Program-made: the position numbers and the translations under genes
Notes under the pieces: generated by a model
What the model was told of the DNA's origin: nothing
Database searches by the model: none
What the model saw: only the letters and a program-made list of their open reading frames with translations
In this document: positions 56,701-64,000 of the stretch, in pieces
How positions within the stretch are numbered: the first letter of the stretch is position 1
Layout: each line of letters begins with the position of its first letter
Assembly: GCF_020740795.1 (NCBI RefSeq)
Contig: NC_067294.1
Location: 18,357,001-18,421,000 of the forward strand
Reading direction: 5' to 3'
Origin: Apus apus
Taxonomy: Eukaryota; Chordata; Aves; Apodiformes; Apodidae
DNA length: 64,000 bases

Positions 56701-59090
56701 AAGAAGATGGCTGGGAGAGAAGCAGCAGTGGGGGCAAGATAGGTTTGTGTTTCTCTGTCTGCTGTGACACCAGAGTGCTTCTCCAAACATGGCCACCATG
56801 GAACAGGATGGAGCCACAGGAGCCCAGCTCAGGCTCCCAGCTTCGCTGGCACAGAGGGGGTGCAGGTGGGTCTGCTGTACTGGGAGATCCTTCCCCCAGG
56901 TCCCCTGAGCTGTGAGGAGCTGCTTTGCAGGCAGGGCAGAGCCTTGGACCTTCTGCCCAGGCCCTGAGAACAAGCACCAAGCTGGCTTCAGGCACCTCCA
57001 AGCACTTCCACAGTGAGTCCAGGCAGTATGCCCCCAGCCTGAACATGGAAACCACGAGAAAAGTCCCTCCTTACTCCACCAGATCCCAGTTTTCACCTAT
57101 GGAAGAGCTGCATCCCCTTTTGGCAAGAGTGAAGTGGGAATCAGCAGGCTTAGAACACTTGGGCCCCTTGCTGGGCTGGGAAGCAGGGAGCAGAGCTGGG
57201 ACCTCCCCCTCAGAACCCCAAACCCTGACCCAGCAGGGCACATGCAGGAGCCTCACAACCCAGCACGGAGGTGGAGAGCACTAAAGAGCTGCCACAGAGA
57301 ACTCTGGAGAACCATGGAAAACCATGGAGAACCAGTGCTGCAGTGATGGGGGCAGTAAGCGAAGGGTTAACACCCCACAGCAGCACTAAACCTTGATGGG
57401 AGCAAAGGGTTAAGGTGGGGTGGAAGCAGGGAATGTTATCCCTTTCTTCTCTAAATATTATTTCCTCCCATGAAACCAGCTTTTCATCCTTGGCTAGAGG
57501 CAGCTCCTGCTGCTGGGAATCCAGCAGGAGCTTGAATCTGCTGCCTCACACCCCAGTGCTCCCAGCAAGCGCTGAGATGGAGCTGAGCTCCCCAGTGCAG
57601 GGACACTGGGGCTTCAGCCCAGGGGTGCAGATGGAGCCTGGGGGTCACTGGGGGTGCAGATGGCCTCGGGATGGAGCCTGGGGGTCACAGGCTTCTTACC
57701 AAAGAGGAATCTCATAGATGAGATTCCCACCATGCTGGGGAGGGATTTCCTTTCCCTCTCCCAGGATGGAGATCCGCAGGCAAGGACACTGGGACAGGCT
57801 GCACGATGCCCACCATCTCCCTGGGAAGGTTTTCTGGGGGCTGCCCATGTCACACCTCCCCCCTTGGGTGCTCCGGGGTGGACAGGAATGGTTGGGATGC
57901 TCCATGGGGGGAAGCAGGGCAGCAGCCACCAGCTGCAAGGTGAGGAGTGAAGGCGCAGGAGCAGCCCAGGCCCCTTCCCCAGGGGCACAAACAGGATTCA
58001 GGCAGGAGCAGTGGGGGTCTGGGTGTCTGCAGAGCTGGTGGTTGGGCTAAAATGGCTGCTGCTCCATCTTCTCTGGAACGTCCTAAACTTTTAATGCGCA
58101 GGGAAGGGCGGCAGCAGCCCCTGCACACCCCGGAGGGCACAGAGGCACCAGCCTCTCCTCTCTCCCATTCAGCCAGAGCCACGTGCTGCAGTCTGAGCAG
58201 CGGCGGGGACGTGGCTGGAATGAAAGTGGCCTCTCCAGCTCCAGCCTTTTGCTGAAGTCAAAGGATTGCCAAGTTAAAAGGGTCAAACCTCCAAGGACAG
58301 CTGTGTCTGCCTGGCTATATATCATTTCAATAGCATCTTCAATGGGGATTATAATCTGAATTGAAGCGGAAAGACCCGAGGCAATGAAGCTGTCAGCAGC
58401 CTAAGATTAAGGAATTAAAACAGCAGCAAAGCACTACAGGATTTGTTCTAGATGTATTAGAAAGAGCAGGCGAAACGCACGGCAGCCTTCCCAGGGTCGG
58501 GAATTTCTTATGAGTACAGAGAAGGGCAAGAGCAAGGAGCTCATCCATGTACACAGAAAAGAGAAGGGGGAGCGAGATGGAGCCATGGAAAGCCTGGCAC
58601 GCAGGATGTGACTCAGAGCTGTGGAGGGAAATGAGTCACAGCAGGTCTGAGGGAGGTAAATACAAGCTGGGATGAAGTGGACTTGAGGGAGGGCAGAGGT
58701 GAGAAGACACTGATCAGCAGCAGACAGGGAAAAAATGGCCTTTAATATACTAAAGCTGGTACATTCTGGAACACAGCCCAGCCTGCTGGGAATGCAGGTC
58801 CCCAGCCCCACCACCCCTGCCCCTCTCTCCTCCCCCCCCCTCCCATGTTCTTACACTCATCTTCAGAATGACTTTCAAAAGGCAAGACCAGCAGCACCTG
58901 CACAGGGGAGCTGGCAGCTGAGCTGAGAGGGGGTGACAAGCCCAGCCTTGGCCACCATCGAGGTCCTCAGAAGGCACCACCAGCTCTGCCCAGCTCGGGA
59001 GGGAGCAGCAGCTCTTCTGAGCAGGAAGCAGAAGCTCTCAAAGCAAAGAAGGAATGAAACTCCCACCAAAGGACTCATTAAAATGATCCA
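53706..59090. other. Intergenic between ZMAT2 and the delta-type protocadherin, no gene seen
   Basis: No further variable exon was found here, so the delta set has one member in this window. A short tandem duplication with TCTAAAATGTCCTGTGGGAA lies near 53975-54030. Two AT-rich patches, 54720-54850 (AATAAATAATGGAATTTG) and 58255-58440 (GGGATTATAATCTGAATTG), stand out from GC-rich surroundings as possible conserved noncoding elements. Confidence 0.4.
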
Positions 59091-59091
59091 T

Positions 59092-59097
59092 TTATTT
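59092..59097 (-). terminator. ZMAT2: Poly(A) signal of ZMAT2
   Basis: AATAAA on the minus strand (ATTTATTTC on plus), about 660 bases past the ZMAT2 stop codon. Confidence 0.55.
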
Positions 59098-59755
59098 CTG
59101 GCCAATTGCACACACGTTTCTCTCATCCACTCCACCCTAGATCAGTTGTGGGGCGGGAATTTCTCCCCTGCCTTAAAGATAACAAAGTTATGGGACGAAA
59201 CACAAAGAGAAGCAGGGAAGTAACCCTTGGAGAGTAAAATACAGAGGCAAGTTTTGGTGCCCCAGGCTCCAGGCAGCCCGCAGCTCTCATGGAGATGCAG
59301 CATGGAGATGCTCACTGAGGCACCTTTCCTTCAGCTGCAGGATCCAAACAGAAACACGATCTCAAACACAAGGCCTGGGTGACAACTGCAACAACCAGGG
59401 CCTGGAACAACCATGCCTGGTTGACATCTAGATGAATCCTGAACCAGGCCACCTGCACAGCACTGCTGCACTTCACTGACACAAAAAGGCACCCAGCAGA
59501 ACACTTCCCTGCGTGCAGGAGGCTGTGGAGTGGGGATGAGCAGCTGGATCTAGGACACAGGAGGAGATGGGAAGCTAATGACAGGCGGGGCTGGTTCTGC
59601 AGCACAGGCAGAGCAGGGAATTGCTTTTTCGACTCCTCCAGCTGACTTCTACTGGGAGGTTTACATACAAGTCCTCAATCAAGTCTTTTAAGAGATATCC
59701 AGAGTCCCCTGGGTAAAAACAATCTGTTTCAAGAAAGAGGAGAGTCCAGAGCTGC

Positions 59756-59899
59756 TCAGTGATTCTTTTTGGTTGAGCCAAAACCAGAGAAACCCATCAC
59801 TGCTGCCATTTCATCATCCTCTTCAAAGGTCAGGTCTTCCTCTGCCCGCCTCTTCTTCTCTCTCTGCTTCTCCTTCTTGTAGGCTTTGGCCTTCTCCTC
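59756..59899 (-). CDS. ZMAT2: ZMAT2 last coding exon
   Basis: Encodes EEKAKAYKKEKQREKKRRAE, then EDLTFEEDDEMAAVMGFSGF and GSTKKNH, stop TGA at 59758-59756. This is essentially the C-terminus of vertebrate ZMAT2, the homologue of yeast Snu23, a nuclear protein of the precatalytic (B complex) spliceosome. The acceptor is TTGGTGCAG at 59900. The joint to the previous exon (REE|EEK) reproduces the known protein exactly. ZMAT2 is the immediate upstream neighbour of the protocadherin cluster in human, with the same relative orientation as here. Confidence 0.95.
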   Translation of the reverse strand, partial: EEKAKAYKKEKQREKKRRAEEDLTFEEDDEMAAVMGFSGFGSTKKNH

Positions 59900-60009
59900 C
59901 TGCACCAATGGACAGAACAGCAAAATGGTTTGAACCTCCTGAGCCCAGCTCTAGAGACAGCAGGCATTGCACAGGTAACCCCAGTCCTACCAACAGCTGA
60001 GAGAGTCAG

Positions 60010-60385
60010 GGTGTTCAGCCTGGAGAAGAGAAGGCTCCAGGGAGCCCTTAGAGCACCTTCCAGTGCCTGAAGGGGCTCCAGGAAAGCTGGGGAGGGACTT
60101 GGGACAAGGGTTTGTAGTGAGAGGACAAGGGGTGAAGGATTAAAACTGGAAAAGGGAGATTTAGGTGAGACATTAGGAAGAAATTATTTAGTGTGAGGGT
60201 GGTGAGACCCTGGCCCAGGCTGCCCAGGGAAGCTGTGGCTGCCCCATCCCTGGAAGTGTTGAAGGGCAGGTTGGATGGGGCTTGGAGCAGCCTGGGCTGG
60301 TGGGAGGTGTCCCTGCCCATGCAGGGTGCTGGACCTAGATGATCTTTAAGGTCCCTTCCAACTCAAACCATTCCATGATTCCATG
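60010..60385 (+). mobile_element. CR1 LINE 3' region in the ZMAT2 intron
   Basis: TTCAGCCTGGAGAAGAGAAGG through GGTCCCTTCCAACTCAAACC and CCATGATTCCATGA. Same subfamily as the copies at 44060 and 62285. Confidence 0.85.
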
Positions 60386-60967
60386 AACAACACACATGCT
60401 GTCTGAGGAAATCACCAACCAGCAGCAATCCTGGACTGCAGCCCCTCAGAAGGAGGTTTCCCCATTGTCTCCAGACCATCCCAAGAGCAGTCTCACAGGA
60501 GACATAGCCAAAAGAAGCATTATGAAACTCTCTTTTCCAGAATTTGTCTGGAATCCATGCAGGGGCAGGAAGGAGCTGCCTGTAAAGCAGCAGGCCTTTC
60601 CCTCCTAGGATGCCCTGTCCCAGTGGCCATGGCGCAACGTGGCTGCCTGGTGGTGCTCAGCCTGGCAGAGCATCAGCTGCTCACTGGAAGAGAAGCTGAA
60701 GCTCTGAAAGGCTTTGGGAGGTTTTGGCAGCAAAGCGTTTGTGCTGCTCTAATCAAAGTGTTTTGCTCTGCCAGGATCACAAGCCCTGGAACAGTGCCAG
60801 GCTGGGGCTGGGAGATGTGGCAGCGTGGCCAGGGCTCCTGTCTTGGCAACTGCTCCTGCCATTCCCAGCACCAGCCCCTGGGCTCAGCTCCTGCCCACAG
60901 CCGTGCCCTGCAGGGGCCACACCAAAAGCTGCTGCTGCTGCCTTGGTGGCCACACACTGACTGGGGC

Positions 60968-61262
60968 CTGTAGGAGAGCTGGGGGGGACTGTGTACCAAG
61001 GTGTGTAGCGATAGGATGAGGGGCCATGGCCTTAAGCTAGAGCAGGGGACATTCAGGTTGGATTTCAGGAAGCTCTTTACAGTGTAGGTGGGGAAGCACT
61101 GGAACAGGTTGCCCAGAGAGGTGGTGGAAGCCCCATCCCTGGAGACATTTAAGGTCAGGCTTGACAGGGCTCTGAGCAACTTGATTTAGTTAAAGTGGGA
61201 TTGGAGGAGATGACCTTTAAAGGTCCTTTCCAACCCAAAGCCTTCTATGATTCTATAGTTCT
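60968..61262 (+). mobile_element. CR1 LINE 3' end in the ZMAT2 intron
   Basis: GGGGCCATGGCCTTAAGCTAG through GGTCCTTTCCAACCCAAAGCC and TATGATTCTAT. A different subfamily from its neighbour. Confidence 0.8.
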
Positions 61263-62025
61263 ACAACTGGCAGCAGCTTTTCAACCCCCAGCTCTGCTAG
61301 GGCACTGGTCTCCTACACCCCTAAACAGAGCAGGCTCAGTGGCACCACAGAGCAGAGCACCCTGACAGAGCAGCCCTGTGGTGTATCAAAGCTCAGGCCT
61401 TGGGGCAGGGAGACTCCAACCCATAGTGATTTTTAACCTTTGGTTTGTCTGTGAACTGCTGATGGAGGAGAAGTCTCCACAGAAGCTCCCTGACTGTGAG
61501 AACTTTGTCAGGCTTCTCCACGTCAGGGAGCTGACACCCATGCCCAGGTCTGAGAGGACTCTGCTATCTTTCCCTGCCTCCACACACATCTCACACCACA
61601 GCACTCTGCTCACAAAAGCCTTCCACACCTGGGGAGGCCACTCAGAAGCAACATGCCATGTGGAGAAGGATCCCAGCAATCCTAAAACCCACAGATAAGG
61701 GACAATGACACAGACCTGCTGATCAGAGCACACAAGTGCAAACACAAGGAAAGGGAGAAAAAACCCAGGTGCATCATCAGGGCTGTGCTGCTCCCTGGGA
61801 ACCTGAAGTGTCACAAATGATCCTCACACAAAGAGGGAGCAGGGGGTTCCAGGGACAGCAGCAGCAAACTTCTCAAAAAGCAAAGACCCAAGCCCCAATC
61901 ACTGCAGCAGACAAGCTGCTACCAAGAGCAAGGCTTCTGTAGAACAAGATTAGGAACCAGGGCTGATTCCCTCACAAAACATGCTTCTGGGGGGCTTGGC
62001 TTCATCACCTGCTGCTCAGACTCAC

Positions 62026-62171
62026 CTCCTCACGGAGCTCCTTCATCCTCTCCTCAAAGTCATAGTCCTTCTGCTTCTCCTCCATCTTCTTCTTGTTCAC
62101 CTCAAAGCGTTTCTTCACCTGGTCCAGCGTGGAGCGCTCCACCCGCATGGACATGCCCAGGTTTCTCTGGT
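62026..62171 (-). CDS. ZMAT2: ZMAT2 penultimate coding exon
   Basis: Between TGTTCTCTAG and GAG|GTGAGTC. Encodes (H)QRNLGMSMRVERSTLDQVKK, then RFEVNKKKMEEKQKDYDFEE and RMKELREE, the ZMAT2 segment just after its matrin-type zinc finger. The finger itself and the N-terminus (usually four earlier exons) should lie to the right on the minus strand, but I could not find them up to position 64000. The gene is therefore partial in this window. Confidence 0.95.
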
Positions 62172-62284
62172 CTAGAGAACAGGAGCAGAACCAGCTGTGA
62201 GCAGCAGAACCCTTCGCCTTCAGACATCCACACACAGCCCCTGTCCTGGTCCTAATTTAAGGACCTCAGCATGGCAGCCTCTTC

Positions 62285-62822
62285 CTGCCTGCCACCCCTG
62301 TGTCCAGCTCTGGAGCCCCCAGCATAAGAAGGATGTGGAGCTCCAGGAGTGAGTCCAGAGGAGGCCCCGGAGATGATGGGAGGGCTGGAGCAGCTCTGCT
62401 CTGGAGACAGGCTGGGAGAGTTGGGGTGTTCAGCCTGGAGAAGAGAAGGCTCCAGGGAGACCTTAGAGCACCTTCCAGTGCCTGAAGGGGCTCCAGGAAA
62501 GCTGGGGAGGGGCTTGGGACAAGGGCAGGGAGGGATGGGATGAGGGGAATGGTTTCAAGCTGGAAGAAAGGAGATTTAGGTTGGACATCAGGAAGAAATT
62601 CTTTGCTGTGAGGGGGGTGAGACCCTGGCCCAGGCTGCCCAGGGAAGCTGTGGCTGCCCCATCCCTGGGCAGGGTTGGTTGGGGTTGAAGGGCAGGTTGG
62701 ATGAGGCTTGGAGCAACCTGGGCTGGTGGAAGGTGTCCCTGCCCTTGGCAGGGGGGTGGAAGTAGATGCTCTTAATGGTCCCTTCCACCCCAAACCAGTC
62801 TGGGATTCCATGATCTCTGACT
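62285..62822 (+). mobile_element. CR1 LINE 3' region between ZMAT2 and IK exons
   Basis: TGTCCAGCTCTGGAGCCCCCAG, TTCAGCCTGGAGAAGAGAAGG and the end CCCCAAACCAGTCTGGGATTCC. It sits exactly between the ZMAT2 and IK exons, whose relative order and orientation are hard to reconcile. Confidence 0.85.
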
Positions 62823-62974
62823 GTCTGGTGCAACGCAGCCTTGGGGCTCCCAACACGGGGACCCCAACCCTGTCCCACAGCACGTGCTGACAGACCCTCT
62901 GCCTCCTCAGCAGCCACCAGGCTGCCAGAGCTCGCTGGGAGGTGACAGTTTGTGTTTTCCCCTCTCCCTCCCAG

Positions 62975-63067
62975 ATCCAAGCTGACCAATGAAGACTTCA
63001 GGAAGCTGCTCATGACCCCGCGGGCTGCGCCAACGTCGGCGCCACCGTCCAAATCTCGCCACCATGA
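62975..63067 (+). CDS. IK: IK (RED) internal exon
   Basis: Encodes SKLTNEDFRKLLMTPRAAPT and SAPPSKSRHHE, identical as far as I recall to the N-terminal part of vertebrate IK/RED, a nuclear B-complex spliceosome protein that works with SMU1. The acceptor follows TTTTCCCCTCTCCCTCCCAG (62955-62974) and the donor is A|GTGAGT (63068). Preserved splice sites argue against a processed copy. The preceding coding part (MPERDSEPFSN...) was not found to the left and the next exon (MPREYNEDED...) not to the right within the window. In human, IK lies some genes away and on the same strand as ZMAT2; here it is on the opposite strand. Confidence 0.88.
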
Positions 63068-63084
63068 GTGAGTAGGACTGTGGG

Positions 63085-63238
63085 AGTCCAGGGCAGTGGT
63101 GGAGTCCCCAAACCTGGGGAGGTTTCAAAGCCATGTAGGGACATGGGTTAGTGCTGTCCTGGGCAGTGCTGGGGAATGGTTGGACTGGATGGTGTTAAAG
63201 GTCTTTTCCAACCCAAATGATTCCATGTCTATGATTCA
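63085..63238 (+). mobile_element. CR1 LINE 3' end in the IK intron
   Basis: CCAAACCTGGGGAGGTTTCAAAG through AGGTCTTTTCCAACCCAAATG and CCATGTCTATGATTC. Confidence 0.7.
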
Positions 63239-64000
63239 GTTTCCTCACCCCCTTCACCTAAAAGCACAAGGCTGTGACACATTTAGTTTTCTTTCCCTTC
63301 TTTGCCCTCAGGGCCTCTTCTGAACCCCTTGTTGCTCAAAGGTTCAGCAGCCAAGCATGCAGGTCTGGATCACATCCATCCCTTCTGAAAAGGGACCATT
63401 TGTTGACATCCACTGGGAGCCAAAACCACCTTCAGGAGTGGAACAATGTGCCAAGAGCGTGTCAGTGCGTCCTGCTGCTCCTGTGCCTTTCCCTCTTTCC
63501 CCACACTCTAAGCACACCAAGCAGCAACACCCAAAGTCAATGGAATGAGGGTCAGTTGAAGGAGGGTGCACTCCTCTTCCTCTAGTTAAAACACAGTAAG
63601 AAACAGGCAGATAAACTGGTAATTCTTATCTCAGGCTGGGTTAACTGTATGATTAGAGCAATGGAGAGAAGAACCAGAGGTGGGCACAGGACAGGAACAC
63701 CACCAAACAGCTGGTCCCAGCTCTGGGGTTGTCCTGCCCCACTCCTGTCTCTGCTCATCCTCAGCAAACCCAAGCCTCCATCCTTGGACACTCTGATCCC
63801 CACTCTGGAGCTCAGGGACCAGCTAGTTTGGAGCTTCATGCTCAGCTTTTACAGAGAAGCTTCTGATCAAAACAACGGGCTAAAGTCCCATGCCTTTTAC
63901 TTACTCAAGAATTCCTTTAAAGTTTTGGTTCTGTAAAAAAGCCAATTCCATCTTTTCAAAGGAGACATCAGGGTTTGCTCACCCTCACAGCACAGAGTGT
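63239..64000. other. IK intron or intergenic, no further exon seen
   Basis: No block matching the next IK exon or the missing ZMAT2 exons on either strand, and no repeat recognised. Confidence 0.45.

Larger units (their letters stand above)
59900..62025 (-). other. ZMAT2: ZMAT2 last intron
   Basis: About 2.1 kb bounded by consensus donor and acceptor, carrying two plus-strand CR1 insertions. No other exon seen. Confidence 0.8.

Noticed and set aside
62975-63067. IK exon as part of a processed retrocopy
   Set aside because: Clean polypyrimidine acceptor and GTGAGT donor flank it, and neighbouring exons are not fused to it.

Overview
The window is vertebrate nuclear DNA, almost certainly from a bird. 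Spliced exons with GT/AG borders, at least a dozen 5'-truncated CR1 LINE copies (the dominant avian repeat) and very GC-rich protocadherin exons support this. The locus is the upstream end of the clustered protocadherin region, next to ZMAT2, equivalent to human 5q31. Transcription of the cluster and of ZMAT2 runs on the minus strand, so the layout reads right to left.

From the right edge: one plus-strand exon of IK (RED) at 62975-63067; the last two coding exons of ZMAT2 (62026-62171 and 59756-59899, minus); then a complete four-exon protocadherin gene (45975-50355, minus) with its own three constant exons and a CpG-island promoter; then about 19 kb of gene-poor DNA with CR1 copies, a compound pentanucleotide microsatellite and an isolated CpG island; then three large alpha-type protocadherin variable exons (24272-26753, 12520-14982, 2735-5224, all minus). 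The alpha constant exons, alternative C-type exons and the rest of the cluster should lie beyond the left edge.

The four-exon gene at 46-50 kb is the most interesting object. It sits between ZMAT2 and the alpha exons, where mammals have nothing. As I recall the comparative literature, coelacanth and anole lizard clusters carry a 'delta' subcluster there that mammals lost, and this looks like its avian remnant reduced to one variable exon. Its constant tail combines a gamma-like NVYIPG motif with an alpha-like FSTFGK motif that fits the WAVE-complex (WIRS) consensus. Its reading frame is broken once, at a run of nine G.

The three alpha exons are nearly identical over EC1, EC4-EC6, the membrane segment and the cytoplasmic tail. 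They differ mainly in two short blocks in EC2 and EC3, the domains that set homophilic specificity. This suggests strong gene conversion around protected recognition blocks. Only the middle exon is fully open; the left one carries three and the right one one uncompensated single-base frame change. The surrounding DNA is a set of tandemly duplicated units with remnants of lost variable exons: an orphan promoter at 17.6 kb and orphan 3' flanks at 1.2 and 11 kb.

The IK exon has good splice sites but lies on the strand opposite to ZMAT2, inside the interval where ZMAT2's 5' exons should be. This points to an inversion, a local rearrangement or a misassembly near the CR1 copy at 62.3-62.8 kb.
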